Assembly (NCBI GenBank): GCA_964520865.1
Contig: CAZFOY010000020.1
Span: 1-56,172, forward strand
Direction of reading: 5' to 3'
Length of the DNA stretch: 56,172 nt
From: CAVQCT01 sp964520865
GTDB taxonomy: Bacteria > Zixibacteria > MSB-5A5 > GN15 > FEB-12
Within the stretch, counting starts at the first letter, position 1. Every line of letters starts with the position of its first letter. Positions 41,735 to 50,830 of the stretch are shown here, one piece after another. A program made the translations under genes and the position numbers. The notes beneath the pieces were generated by a model. It worked only from the letters and a program-made list of their open reading frames with translations, ran no database searches and was not told where the DNA came from.

Positions 41735-43037
41735 GGATATTGAAGGAAGCTCGGCGGCGACCCGGCCCAATGCAGGTGGCGATCTCCTGACGAACGACCG
41801 GACCGAAAGCATTTTGGAAAGTCGATGGGAGCGGTTCGGCATGAGTCGTGGCGTGATGGCCCTATCGATTGCCCGCATGGCGGATGCCCTCGGCAACAGC
41901 GTCCTCATTGTCCTGATCCCGCTCTACGTAGCGAAAACACCGGATCTTCTGCTTCACGTGCCGATGCCGGTTTTGATCGGAATTCTCATTTCATCCTACG
42001 GATTGATCAATACATTTCTCCAACCGTTTACCGGCGCCATGAGTGATCGCCTCGGTCGCCGTAAGGTCATGATCCTGATCGGTCTCGCCTTAATGGCTGT
42101 GGGGACGCTGGCGTTCATCATTGCCGGACGATTCGTGGAACTCCTCGGTCTTCGTATCATGCAGGGGATCGGCGTGGCCATCACCGTGCCGGCATCGATG
42201 GCTCTTCTGGCCGCCCTGACGCGAAAGGAAACCCGAGGAGGGTCTATGGGTGTGTACACCACCCTGCGACTTATCGGCTTTTCAGTCGGTCCGCTTCTGG
42301 GTGGATTTCTTCAAGTGCACTTCGGGTTCAGTATATCATTCATCGTTGGTGCCTCTTTCCTGCTTCTGGCAATGACGCTCGTTCAGATATGGGTGCGCGA
42401 CGTTGCCGTGGCAGAGCCGGTTTCAAAAGTCACCAAGTTCAAGATTGTCGATCGGTCTCTCCTGACGCCGGGCATCGTGAGCGCGGCCGTCGCCACATTT
42501 CTTATGGCCAATGCGTTTTCGATGGTCACAACGCTTGAGAACGAGTTCAACGCCCGCCTCGGTATGAACGCCTTTGGATTCGGGCTGGTCTTCAGCATGC
42601 TCATGATCGGCCGCCTGATTTTCCAGCTCCCACTGGGGAAATTGTCCGACTTGATCGGGCGTAAGCCGCTCGTGATCACCGGTCTTCTGCTCATGGCGCC
42701 GGCCACGGCCCTTCTCGGCGAAGCAGGCTCTGAATATCATCTGATCCTGCTTCGGTTGTTTCAGGGTCTCGCAGCGGCGGCAATAGCGGCACCTGCTTTC
42801 GCGGTAGCCGGAGACCTCGCACAGAAAGGTGGCGAAGGGCGTCAGATGGCTCTACTCACCATGGGGTTTGGCCTCGGCATAGCGATCGGCCCGCTGCTCG
42901 CCGGCGTGCTTTCGGTAGTTTTCTTCGAGCTGCCCTTCCTGATCGGCGGTCTCATGTCGCTGGTCGGCGCCTGGATTGTCTACCGGCATATGCCTGAAAC
43001 GATGACCGGACCGAGAGTGTTGTTCAAACAACCATAA
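41721..43037 (+). CDS. MFS transporter, drug/sugar efflux type
   Basis: A 438-residue major facilitator with 12 predicted helices. Motif A is clear in the first half (GAMSDRLGRRKVMIL) and repeated in the second (GKLSDLIGRKPLVI); MQGIGVAITVPASMALLAAL and the RLIGFSVGPLLGGFL segment fit drug:H+ antiporter-like exporters. The cytoplasmic N-terminus is about 45 residues. The ATG at 41721, preceded by GAGG, lies 14 bases inside the end of the transaldolase/isomerase gene, so it is translated from the same mRNA. The substrate is unknown. Its position within a sugar-phosphate operon and next to a HAD phosphatase raises the possibility of sugar export. Confidence 0.9.
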   Translation: MPFPEDIEGSSAATRPNAGGDLLTNDRTESILESRWERFGMSRGVMALSIARMADALGNSVLIVLIPLYVAKTPDLLLHVPMPVLIGILISSYGLINTFLQPFTGAMSDRLGRRKVMILIGLALMAVGTLAFIIAGRFVELLGLRIMQGIGVAITVPASMALLAALTRKETRGGSMGVYTTLRLIGFSVGPLLGGFLQVHFGFSISFIVGASFLLLAMTLVQIWVRDVAVAEPVSKVTKFKIVDRSLLTPGIVSAAVATFLMANAFSMVTTLENEFNARLGMNAFGFGLVFSMLMIGRLIFQLPLGKLSDLIGRKPLVITGLLLMAPATALLGEAGSEYHLILLRLFQGLAAAAIAAPAFAVAGDLAQKGGEGRQMALLTMGFGLGIAIGPLLAGVLSVVFFELPFLIGGLMSLVGAWIVYRHMPETMTGPRVLFKQP

Positions 43038-43110
43038 CCCTCATTGTGAGGAGAAGGGCCGTGACCGTCTTCGCATTATTTATCCGATGGACCAACGAAA
43101 GGAAAGCACA

Positions 43111-43764
43111 TTGAACAGGAAACACAATATCACGACGCTATTTACGGATATCGGAGGGGTGCTTCTGACGAATGGTTGGGACCACGTCGCCCGTCGACAG
43201 GCGGTCGAGCACTTCAATCTGGATCTGGATGAAGTCAACGAACGGCATCACCTGACGTTTGACACGTATGAGGAAGGCAAGTTGAGTCTCGATGAGTATA
43301 TGCAACGCGTGATTTTCTACACCGAACGCACCTTCACACCTTCCGATTTTCGCGAGTTTATGTTCGATCAGTCACAACCGCTCGATGGGATGATGAATCT
43401 TTTGATCGGTCTCCGCAAGCGGTACAAGCTCAAGACTGTGGCCGTGAGCAACGAAGGGCGGGAGTTGACCGACTATCGCATCAGGCACTTTCACCTCGGT
43501 AATTTGATTGATTTCTTCGTATCCTCCTGCTTCGTGCACGTCAGAAAACCTGATCCGGATATCTTCCGCCTTGCTCTCGATGTTTCGCAGACTCTACCCG
43601 ACCGCGTCGCCTACATTGACGACCGTCCGATGTTCGTGGAAATCGCGAACGGTCTGGGGATACACGGAATTCATCACACCGGACTCGAATCCACTCGCAA
43701 TGCACTCGTTCAACTTGGCTTTGATCTGTCCGGCCTCCCCGACGAGATCGGAAAGAACAATTAA
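43111..43764 (+). CDS. HAD-family phosphatase (subfamily IA, DxGGV type)
   Basis: A 217-residue haloacid-dehalogenase-fold hydrolase. Motif I is LFTDIGGVLLTNGW, where the usual second Asp is Gly, as in the DxGGV subgroup that includes sugar-phosphate phosphatases such as YihX. Motif II is VAVSNEGRE, the motif III lysine lies in VRKPDPDIFRLAL, and motif IV is VAYIDDRPMFVEIA. The TTG at 43111, with AAAGGAAAG upstream, is preferred; an ATG at 43087 would add eight residues and has no ribosome binding site. It is 12 bp upstream of zwf in the same operon. Action on a phosphorylated sugar is suggested by context only. Confidence 0.88.
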   Translation: MNRKHNITTLFTDIGGVLLTNGWDHVARRQAVEHFNLDLDEVNERHHLTFDTYEEGKLSLDEYMQRVIFYTERTFTPSDFREFMFDQSQPLDGMMNLLIGLRKRYKLKTVAVSNEGRELTDYRIRHFHLGNLIDFFVSSCFVHVRKPDPDIFRLALDVSQTLPDRVAYIDDRPMFVEIANGLGIHGIHHTGLESTRNALVQLGFDLSGLPDEIGKNN

Positions 43765-43776
43765 GGAGAAGCTCAC

Positions 43777-45306
43777 ATGGAAACCGACCGCAAACCCGGA
43801 CCAATCGAAGTCGTCATTTTCGGTGGAGGTGGAGATCTCGCCTGGCGTAAACTCATTCCGGCCCTGTTTGATCTTTATATAGATGATTGGATGCCCGAAG
43901 AGTATTCTATCGTTGGCGTCGACATAAAGGAATTCACCGATCAGAAATATCGAGAGCACCTTCGCGACGGCGTCGATCAGTTCGCGCGCCACAGATCTGA
44001 TGCTGCAGACAACTGGGATAAATTCTCTTCGAAGATCACCTACTTCGCGATGGATTTCGCCGACAAGGAATCGTATCACCGCCTCGGCGGAGTGCTGGAT
44101 GGCTTGAAGAAGAACGAAAAGGAGAAAGTATCTCGCACTTTCTATTTCGCCATTCCCCCGGCTTTTATCGAGACAATCGCAGAGCTACTGAGCCAATCCG
44201 GTCTGGCGCGCAACGCTGATCGTGATCGACTGGTTATAGAGAAACCTTTCGGTCATGACCTGAAGTCGGCAACCGCACTCAACAGCCTGTTGACCCGGAC
44301 TTTTAGCGAAAACCAGATTTATCGGATTGACCATTACCTCGGCAAAGAAACGGTCCAGAATATACTCGCTTTTCGTTTCGCCAACGCTTTGTTCGAGCCG
44401 CTCTGGAATCGAAACTACATTGATCACGTACAGATCACCGTGGCCGAGCAAGTCGGGGTGGAACATCGAGGATCGTATTACGACAAAGCTGGCGCACTGA
44501 GAGATATGATCCAGAACCACATTCTGCAACTGCTCTGCATTGTCGCGATGGAACCGCCGGTGTCGCACGACGCCGATGAACTTCGCAACAAGAAGGTGGA
44601 TGTGCTCCACGCGATTCGCCGCTATCGACCGGAAGAGGTCCACACGTTCGCCGTTCGCGGGCAGTACGGTGCCGGCTGGTATCATGGAGAAAAGGTTACC
44701 GGATATCGCGATGAACCGGGTGTGGACAAGGAATCCACGGCGGAGACGTTTGTCGCGGCAAAGTTTTTCGTCGATAACTGGCGCTGGCAGGGCGTCCCGT
44801 TTTACGTGCGGACCGGCAAGCGCATGCCCAAGAAGACGAGCGTGATCACCATCCAGTTCCGGCCCGTACCGCACCAGTCGTTTCCGATCGAAGCTGCCGA
44901 AACCTGGCAGACGAATCGACTTACTCTCAACATTCAGCCGCAAAAGGGAATTCGTTTGCGCTTTCAGGCCAAGCGCCCGGGACTGCGCATGTTGCTCAAC
45001 CCGGTCGACATGACCTTCAACTACAGCGACACTTACAAATCTGAACCACCCGAAGCATATGAAACGCTGCTGCTCGATGTCATGTTCGGCGATGCCTCGC
45101 TGTTCATGCGCGCCGATCAGGTCGAAGCCGCCTGGAATCTGCTGGAACCGATCTTGGAAGTCTGGAGTGCGTCGTATCCGCCTGACTTTCCGGACTACGC
45201 CGCCGGAACCTGGGGTCCGGAAGAAGCGGAGGCATTGATCGCGCGCGACGGACACAACTGGATCGATTCCGATCTGGATGGAGATAAAGAAAGCGACTCG
45301 GATTAG
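43777..45306 (+). CDS. zwf: Glucose-6-phosphate 1-dehydrogenase
   Basis: A 509-residue enzyme oxidising glucose-6-phosphate to 6-phosphogluconolactone with NAD(P)+. The coenzyme motif reads FGGGGDLAWRKL (residues 15-26), with GG where GAS is usual. The active-site signature RIDHYLGKETVQN is at about 183-195, with the catalytic His two positions later in the expected place, and VIEKPFGHDLKSA precedes it. VRTGKRMPKK and the C-terminal PDFPDYAAGTWGPEEAEAL are typical. AAGGAGAAGC precedes the ATG. No 6-phosphogluconolactonase or 6-phosphogluconate dehydrogenase gene lies in this operon. The cydB gene ends 28 bp away on the opposite strand. Confidence 0.97.
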   Translation: METDRKPGPIEVVIFGGGGDLAWRKLIPALFDLYIDDWMPEEYSIVGVDIKEFTDQKYREHLRDGVDQFARHRSDAADNWDKFSSKITYFAMDFADKESYHRLGGVLDGLKKNEKEKVSRTFYFAIPPAFIETIAELLSQSGLARNADRDRLVIEKPFGHDLKSATALNSLLTRTFSENQIYRIDHYLGKETVQNILAFRFANALFEPLWNRNYIDHVQITVAEQVGVEHRGSYYDKAGALRDMIQNHILQLLCIVAMEPPVSHDADELRNKKVDVLHAIRRYRPEEVHTFAVRGQYGAGWYHGEKVTGYRDEPGVDKESTAETFVAAKFFVDNWRWQGVPFYVRTGKRMPKKTSVITIQFRPVPHQSFPIEAAETWQTNRLTLNIQPQKGIRLRFQAKRPGLRMLLNPVDMTFNYSDTYKSEPPEAYETLLLDVMFGDASLFMRADQVEAAWNLLEPILEVWSASYPPDFPDYAAGTWGPEEAEALIARDGHNWIDSDLDGDKESDSD

Positions 45307-45333
45307 CTTGAACGGTGCGCTCGAACAACGAGG

Positions 45334-46362
45334 TCAGTAGCTCGATTTGTCGATCTTCACTTTGCCTCGGAATATCCAATAGACGCTCGAAGTGTATGCA
45401 AGCACCAGCGGAATGCCTATCGCGGCGATGATCATCATAATCTTTAATGTCCCGGCCGACGAAGCTGAGTTATAGATATCGAGGCTGTTGGCCACCACCG
45501 GACGGGCTAAGACAAGAGCGGGATAGAGACCAAGACCGAACAGCGCGGCCAGCGCGGCGACCGAAACACACGATGAAAGAAACGCGAAGAAGTAACGACC
45601 GTGGTGCATCTCGCGCGGGACGTTGGCGATAGCAAGCATATTGATCAGCGGCAGGATAAAGAGAGCCGGGTGCTCGCGAATGTTCTGGGCCATGTGCGGA
45701 ACATACAGAAGAGTCGTCATCGTCGTGATGCCGTAGCAGATGATAAAGAAGATGATCGTATTGTTGACCCAGCGACGGACCTTGTCGTGCAGCTCACCCT
45801 CCGTCTTCAGCACTACATATATCGCTCCGTGCATCATGAACAGCGCGACCGTCGTCACACCGACAAGCAGAGTATAAGGATTGATCAGCCCGAGAAATCC
45901 ACCGTGATACTGAAATTCAGCATCGAGCGGAACGCCCCAGGCGAGGTTGCCCATAGCGACGCCGATCAACAAGGCTGAAAAAATGCTGCTAACCGAAAAG
46001 CTGACATCCCAGAACTGACGCCAGGTGGCTGATGTATGCTTGCTGCGGAATTCAATCGCCACGGCGCGGAAAATCAGTCCGAGCAGGAGAAGATATATTG
46101 CGGCGTAGAATCCGGAAAATACCGTTGCGTAGACTTCAGGAAACGCCGCGAACAAAGCCCCGCCCCCCGTCACCAGCCAGACTTCGTTCCCATCCCAGAC
46201 CGGACCGATCGCATTGAACATGATACGCCGTTCCTCATCAGTGTTCGTGAACAGATGCAGGGCGCCGACACCAAGATCGAATCCGTCGAGCACGGCGTAT
46301 CCGGTAAAGAGTGCGCCAACCAGCAGGAACCAGATCGTATTGAGATCGAAGCTAAAGTTCAT
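45334..46362 (-). CDS. cydB: Cytochrome bd ubiquinol oxidase subunit II
   Basis: A 342-residue integral membrane protein with about eight or nine helices, the haem-free partner of CydA in the bd-type oxidase. The opening NTIWFLLVGALFTGYAVLDGFDLGVGALHLF is the family signature, and WDGNEVWLVTGGGALFAAFPEVYA follows. The C-terminus (VYWIFRGKVKIDK) is complete. The ATG overlaps the cydA stop by 4 bases. I do not see a cydX small subunit after it, nor the cydDC assembly transporter, in this window. Confidence 0.96.
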   Translation of the reverse strand: MNFSFDLNTIWFLLVGALFTGYAVLDGFDLGVGALHLFTNTDEERRIMFNAIGPVWDGNEVWLVTGGGALFAAFPEVYATVFSGFYAAIYLLLLGLIFRAVAIEFRSKHTSATWRQFWDVSFSVSSIFSALLIGVAMGNLAWGVPLDAEFQYHGGFLGLINPYTLLVGVTTVALFMMHGAIYVVLKTEGELHDKVRRWVNNTIIFFIICYGITTMTTLLYVPHMAQNIREHPALFILPLINMLAIANVPREMHHGRYFFAFLSSCVSVAALAALFGLGLYPALVLARPVVANSLDIYNSASSAGTLKIMMIIAAIGIPLVLAYTSSVYWIFRGKVKIDKSSY

Positions 46363-47705
46363 GCCCGGTGTCCTTCCGGAAGCGGCTCAAGGTCGTCCGG
46401 GCCATGCTTGATTTTACTGTCCAGTAGATAGATGAACAGCGCTCCCAGCAACACATAGATGATGCCAAATATCACCAGAGATCCTTCCACCTGAGATACA
46501 CTGACATTTTTAGACACTGCGTCTTCGGTGCGAAGCAGTCCGTATACGATCCAGGGCTGCCGGCCCAACTCTGCGGTGAACCACCCGAGTTGGTTTGCCA
46601 ATTGAGGAAGAAGGACGGAGAAAACAAGCACCCAGAGCAGCCATCGCTTTTCGAAGATGAATCCGCGCCACCAGCCGATTGTGCTGACAATCGCCAGCAG
46701 GATCAGGAGCATTCCAATCGCGACCATCGCATGAAATGACTGGAAAACGATGGCGACCGGCGGACGGTCCTCTTTCGGTATTGCATCGAGGCCGGTCACC
46801 GGTTTCGAGGCATCGCCGTACAGCATGAAACTGAGCATTCCGGGGATTTCAAGACCGTGAGTCGTTTCGTTCTTGGTGTCGACCCACCCGAAGAGGTACA
46901 TGCCGGCCGGTTCGTGGGCCGGAAAGTGGCCTTCCAGCGAAGCCATCTTGGCCGGCTGTGTCTTCGCCACTCCCCGGGCCGAGAAGTCACCGGTCACGAG
47001 TTGCATGATCGATGAGAACAGTGCGATCATGATCGCAATCTTCATCGAGGTCACGGCGAATTGCCGGTGTTTTTTCTTCAACAGATACCAGGCACTGACG
47101 CTAAGAACCAGAAATGCGCCTGCCTGCCAACAGCCCATATATACGTGGCTGATGCGATCGAGTGTCGACGGGTTGAACACGACCTGCCAGAAATCGGCCA
47201 CTTCCGCCCGCATCAACGCTCCATGCTTGACAATCCGAAAACCGGCCGGCGTTTGCATCCATGAATTTGCCACCACAATCCAGATTGCAGAGAAGTGCGC
47301 CCCCAGCGCGACCATGACGGTCGCCAGAAAATGCGTCCCGGGCTTTACTTTTTCCCACCCGAACAGGAGAATGGCGAGAAAACCGGATTCGAGAAAGAAC
47401 GCGAATATCCCTTCGGCCGCTAAGGCACTGCCGAAAACATCGCCGACGAATCGCGAATAGGTCGCCCAGTTGGTACCGAATTCGAACTCCATCACGATCC
47501 CGGTCGAAACACCGAGGGCGAAAATCAAACCGAAGATCCTGACCCAGAACTGAGTCATGTTCTTGTAGAATTCGTTGCGGGTTTTGAGATAGAGGCCGTC
47601 GGATATGACCAAAAAAAGCCCGAGCCCGATTGTGAGCGGCGGGAATATATAATGAAAGGCAATTGTCAGGCCAAATTGAAGGCGCGATACCAACGCGGCA
47701 TCCAT
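46359..47705 (-). CDS. cydA: Cytochrome bd ubiquinol oxidase subunit I
   Basis: A 448-residue membrane subunit carrying haems b558, b595 and d; it oxidises quinol and reduces O2 with high affinity. His18 (FHYIFPPLTIG), the HVYMG histidine near 185 and the Met in SFHAMVAIGM near 325 correspond to the haem ligands. WFTAELGRQPWIVYG is the conserved C-terminal signature. It is shorter than E. coli CydA, having the short Q-loop form. A possible -35 (TTGACA on the minus strand, 47806-47801) lies about 100 bp upstream, with no clear -10. A high-affinity oxidase beside a hydrogenase-rich genome fits a life at low or fluctuating O2. Confidence 0.97.
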   Translation of the reverse strand: MDAALVSRLQFGLTIAFHYIFPPLTIGLGLFLVISDGLYLKTRNEFYKNMTQFWVRIFGLIFALGVSTGIVMEFEFGTNWATYSRFVGDVFGSALAAEGIFAFFLESGFLAILLFGWEKVKPGTHFLATVMVALGAHFSAIWIVVANSWMQTPAGFRIVKHGALMRAEVADFWQVVFNPSTLDRISHVYMGCWQAGAFLVLSVSAWYLLKKKHRQFAVTSMKIAIMIALFSSIMQLVTGDFSARGVAKTQPAKMASLEGHFPAHEPAGMYLFGWVDTKNETTHGLEIPGMLSFMLYGDASKPVTGLDAIPKEDRPPVAIVFQSFHAMVAIGMLLILLAIVSTIGWWRGFIFEKRWLLWVLVFSVLLPQLANQLGWFTAELGRQPWIVYGLLRTEDAVSKNVSVSQVEGSLVIFGIIYVLLGALFIYLLDSKIKHGPDDLEPLPEGHRA

Positions 47706-47938
47706 AATGTCCTTTTCTCTCTGTTCTGTAACCTCGTAACAGGTGTTCGCGTCGCAAGGTTCACCAGATTCGGTTTACTAATTCGATTTGAAGGTACAGT
47801 TGTCAATATCAATCTCACGGTCGTTTGTCCGAACGGTATGAGGAACGTAGCGTATTCCGGCCTTGTTACATAAGAGAACTCGGTACCGGACTGTATGCGA
47901 ATGTATAGTTTCAAGTTCTTGATAACAGGAGTCTCAAT

Positions 47939-48472
47939 ATGTCAGACACTTCCACTTCCTCAAACACCGAATCGGCGAAACAGATCGAACAACTGGTAGC
48001 TTCCCTCTCGAACGACGACGGACTCAAACGGCAGGATGCACGGCGGCGGTTGGTGCACATCGGTTCACCCGCAGTGCCCTCTCTGATTTCTGCTCTCAAA
48101 GACAAAAAACACAGAGTCCGTTGGGAGGCGGCGAAAGCGCTCGTCAGCATCCGGGACCCTCAGGCGGCACCGGCGCTCGTTGAAGCGCTGATGGACGAGA
48201 ATTTCGAGATCCAGTGGCTCGCTGCCGAGGGCCTTATCGAGCTGGGACACGACGCCGTCAAAGCGTTGCTCGAAGCTCTCATGTTGCACTACGAATCAGT
48301 TTACTTGCGTCAGGGCGCCCATCATGTGCTTTACGAACTCGAACGTGAAAAACTCCTGAATGAACAGGAGACTGCCGTGATTGACGAATTACGGAGTATC
48401 GAACCGAGTCATCCCTTTCCGGCAGTAGCACGTACCGCCCTCGCGGCGATGACTCGTGGTTCGAACGGTTGA
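47939..48472 (+). CDS. HEAT-repeat protein
   Basis: A 177-residue soluble alpha-solenoid protein. After a Ser/Thr-rich start come HEAT/PBS-lyase-type repeats: RRRLVHIGSPAVPSLISALKDKKHRVRWEAAKALVSI, then PQAAPALVEALMDENFEIQWLAAEGLIEL, then HDAVKALLEALM, each about 31 residues. There is no signal peptide and no catalytic motif. Such short HEAT proteins act in protein-protein interaction or as lyases for chromophores, the latter unlikely without phycobiliprotein genes. AGGAGT lies before the ATG. It is divergent from cydA and 203 bp upstream of a sugar ABC transporter. I cannot assign a partner. Confidence 0.85.
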   Translation: MSDTSTSSNTESAKQIEQLVASLSNDDGLKRQDARRRLVHIGSPAVPSLISALKDKKHRVRWEAAKALVSIRDPQAAPALVEALMDENFEIQWLAAEGLIELGHDAVKALLEALMLHYESVYLRQGAHHVLYELEREKLLNEQETAVIDELRSIEPSHPFPAVARTALAAMTRGSNG

Positions 48473-48558
48473 CGGATGCGATTTCGGGCCTCAAATCGCT
48501 CTACGAATCTGCGTCGGATCTCAACATCCGGGTAGCTTCTTACGGTTGCCATTCCCGG

Positions 48559-48577
48559 GATAAGATAGTATCTTATC
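48559..48577. promoter_or_regulatory. 19-bp perfect palindrome upstream of the sugar ABC transporter
   Basis: GATAAGATAGTATCTTATC (48559-48577) has perfect 9-bp arms around a central G. It lies 99 bp before the substrate-binding protein gene. Operators of LacI- or GntR-type sugar regulators have this form, and no regulator gene lies next to it, so the protein that binds it is unknown. Confidence 0.65.
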
Positions 48578-48675
48578 AGAGTCCACCGTCTTGAATCATA
48601 GAGCGCACGGATGTGCTCTTTTATCGAACGCGACCGGTTCGAAGAGACAGGAATCGTGACTGGAGGTCTCTTACC

Positions 48676-49950
48676 ATGAAGAAAATTCTGATAACCGCTC
48701 TAATTGCTCTATTCATTGCCGGCTGCCAGAAACACCAGGTGACTCTCAGCCTCTGGATCGGCGGAGCTCCCGATGAAGTCAACTATCTTGAGAAATTGAT
48801 TCACGAGTTCGAGGCGCAGACCGGCTACCACGTCATCTTCGTGCGGCAGCCAACTGATTCCGATCAGCGGCGGCAGAGTCTGGTCGTCCCGCTCGGTGCC
48901 CATCAGCCGGACCCCGATGTATTTCTCATGGATGTGGTCTGGGTCGGACAGTTCGTTCAATCGGGCTGGCTCGAACCGTTCAACAAGTATATGGGCGACG
49001 TCCGCGATTCACTCAAGCCGTTTTTCCAGCCGGTGATCCGACAGGTGGATATGCACGACAGCCTGCTGTACGCCCTTCCGCTCTATGTCGATGGCGGTCT
49101 ACTATACTACCGAAAGGATTTGCTGAAAGAGAACGGGCATTTGCAGCCTCCTCAGACATGGAGCGAGCTTCTTGACTGGTCGCAGGAGATTCAGAAGAAA
49201 GAACGAAAGACGAATCCTGATTTCTACGGTTTCGTATGGCAGGGTGCGCAATACGAAGGTTTGGTGTGTGACTTTCTGGAATTCGCTTCTTCGGCCGGCG
49301 GTGGTCTTTCCAGAGGTGACAGTATCAGCGCCGACCAACCGGAGAATGCAAGAGCTCTGCAGTTCATGCACGATTTGATCAACAAGTACCGCATTTCGCC
49401 GCCTAACACGTACACCGAGATGAAGGAGGAAGAAGTGCGCCGGTGGTTTCAGCAGGGAAACGCCCTGTTCGAGCGCAACTGGCCGTACGCATGGAAGATG
49501 CATCAGGAGGACGATTCTCCGGTGAAGGGAAAGGTCGAAGTTGCACCGTTGCCGCATTTCAAAGGGGGGCGGTCGGCATCGACACTGGGCGGCTGGCATA
49601 TCGGGATTTCAAAATGGTCGGATGACAAACAAAGCGCCTGGGAGTTGGTACACTTTCTTACGTCGGAGCAGACCCAGAAGAAGCTCGCGCTCAATTTGAG
49701 CTGGAATCCGGGACGGGTCGATGTATATAACGACCCCGAAGTCCTGGCCAAGATGCCGCACCTCAAGGCGCTTCAGAGTGTTTTCGAGCACGCCGTCGTC
49801 AGACCGCTGGTTCCCTACTACTCACAGGTCTCGGAGGTACTTCAGCGCGATCTGAATCTCTGTCTTGCCAACAAGATTGGGGCTGCAGAAGCACTGAAAG
49901 ACGCACAGAGCCAGATCGAAGGTGTGGAGAAGGTCTATCAGTCGAAATAG
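48676..49950 (+). CDS. ABC sugar transporter, substrate-binding lipoprotein
   Basis: A 424-residue extracytoplasmic solute-binding protein of family 1 (MalE/UgpB type). The signal MKKILITALIALFIAGC ends in a lipobox, so Cys17 would be lipidated. FEAQTGYHVIFVRQPTDSDQRRQSLVV, DVFLMDVVWVGQFVQSGWL, YALPLYVDGGLLYYRKDLL and GGWHIGISKWSDDKQSAWELVHFLTS are the family landmarks for glycan-binding members, with the Trp-rich substrate cleft. The ATG at 48676 follows TGGAGGTCTC; a longer frame from 48613 would spoil the signal. It leads a four-gene transporter operon and overlaps the permease by 29 bases. Confidence 0.94.
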   Translation: MKKILITALIALFIAGCQKHQVTLSLWIGGAPDEVNYLEKLIHEFEAQTGYHVIFVRQPTDSDQRRQSLVVPLGAHQPDPDVFLMDVVWVGQFVQSGWLEPFNKYMGDVRDSLKPFFQPVIRQVDMHDSLLYALPLYVDGGLLYYRKDLLKENGHLQPPQTWSELLDWSQEIQKKERKTNPDFYGFVWQGAQYEGLVCDFLEFASSAGGGLSRGDSISADQPENARALQFMHDLINKYRISPPNTYTEMKEEEVRRWFQQGNALFERNWPYAWKMHQEDDSPVKGKVEVAPLPHFKGGRSASTLGGWHIGISKWSDDKQSAWELVHFLTSEQTQKKLALNLSWNPGRVDVYNDPEVLAKMPHLKALQSVFEHAVVRPLVPYYSQVSEVLQRDLNLCLANKIGAAEALKDAQSQIEGVEKVYQSK

Positions 49951-50830
49951 CGATCCATATTCAAATCACGAAACGTGGCAGGCCGTCTGGTTCAACACAC
50001 CACTAATCGTCATAACAATCAGCATGATCCTGCTGCCGGTGGTCGGCACGCTGATTACCAGCTTATATCGCGATGTCGCCTTCATGCCGCGTGCCTTCAC
50101 ATTTCCCGACAACTATATCCGTCTGTTTACCGATGCACGCTTCTGGCAATCAGTTGAGTTCACTCTCCTGTTCACGCTTCTGTCGGTATCGATCGAATTG
50201 CTGCTCGGTCTGCTGTTCGCACTTCTTCTTAACGAAGCACTGCCCGGAAGAGGATTTCTTCGTATCATGCTCCTGTTGCCGTGGGCGATTCCGAACGCCG
50301 TCTCGGCCCGGGTGTGGGAGCTGATTTACAATTACCAGTTCGGGATATTGAACTACCTTCTAATGTCCTTTGGTCTGGTGAGCCATCCGGTAAACTGGCT
50401 GGGGACGCAGTCAGGCGCCATGCTGGCCGTGCTCGCGGCTGACATCTGGAAGATGACGCCGTTTGTCGCGATAATTCTTCTCGCCGGACTTTCGGCAATT
50501 CCGAAAGAGATTTACAGTCAGGCGATGATCGATGGCGCCGGGATGAGGCAACGGTTGTTTCATGTCACCCTGAAGCTCCTGAAACCGGCCCTCGTGGTAG
50601 CCGTGCTTTTTCGCACGATCGACTCCATTCGCGTCTTTGATCTTCTGTATGTCCTGACCGGTGGCGGGCCGGGGGGCGGCACGACATCGCTTTCACTCTA
50701 TGCCTACAAGTACTATGTCTCCGGTGATCTCGGTTATGGTTCCGCGATGTCGGTGGTCGTCTTCTTAATTGCCTTCGGACTTTCTCTTGTCTACATCAAG
50801 CTCGGTCGGTTCCGGGAGGCAATACAATGA
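49922..50830 (+). CDS. ABC sugar transporter permease (MalF/UgpA type)
   Basis: A 302-residue inner-membrane permease with six predicted helices. The cytoplasmic EAA loop that contacts the ATPase is seen as YSQAMIDGAGMRQRLFHVTLKLLKPAL (about 200-226). TSLYRDVAFMPRAFTFPDNYIRLF between the first helices is typical of the sugar subfamily, as is LLPWAIPNAVSARVWELIYN. The likely start is GTG at 49922, inside the end of the upstream gene, because no other start codon precedes helix 1. It overlaps the next permease by 4 bases. Confidence 0.93.
   Translation: MWRRSISRNSDPYSNHETWQAVWFNTPLIVITISMILLPVVGTLITSLYRDVAFMPRAFTFPDNYIRLFTDARFWQSVEFTLLFTLLSVSIELLLGLLFALLLNEALPGRGFLRIMLLLPWAIPNAVSARVWELIYNYQFGILNYLLMSFGLVSHPVNWLGTQSGAMLAVLAADIWKMTPFVAIILLAGLSAIPKEIYSQAMIDGAGMRQRLFHVTLKLLKPALVVAVLFRTIDSIRVFDLLYVLTGGGPGGGTTSLSLYAYKYYVSGDLGYGSAMSVVVFLIAFGLSLVYIKLGRFREAIQ

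Noticed and set aside
44185..45255. 356-codon open frame on the minus strand
   Set aside because: Antisense to zwf, whose active-site signature is intact.
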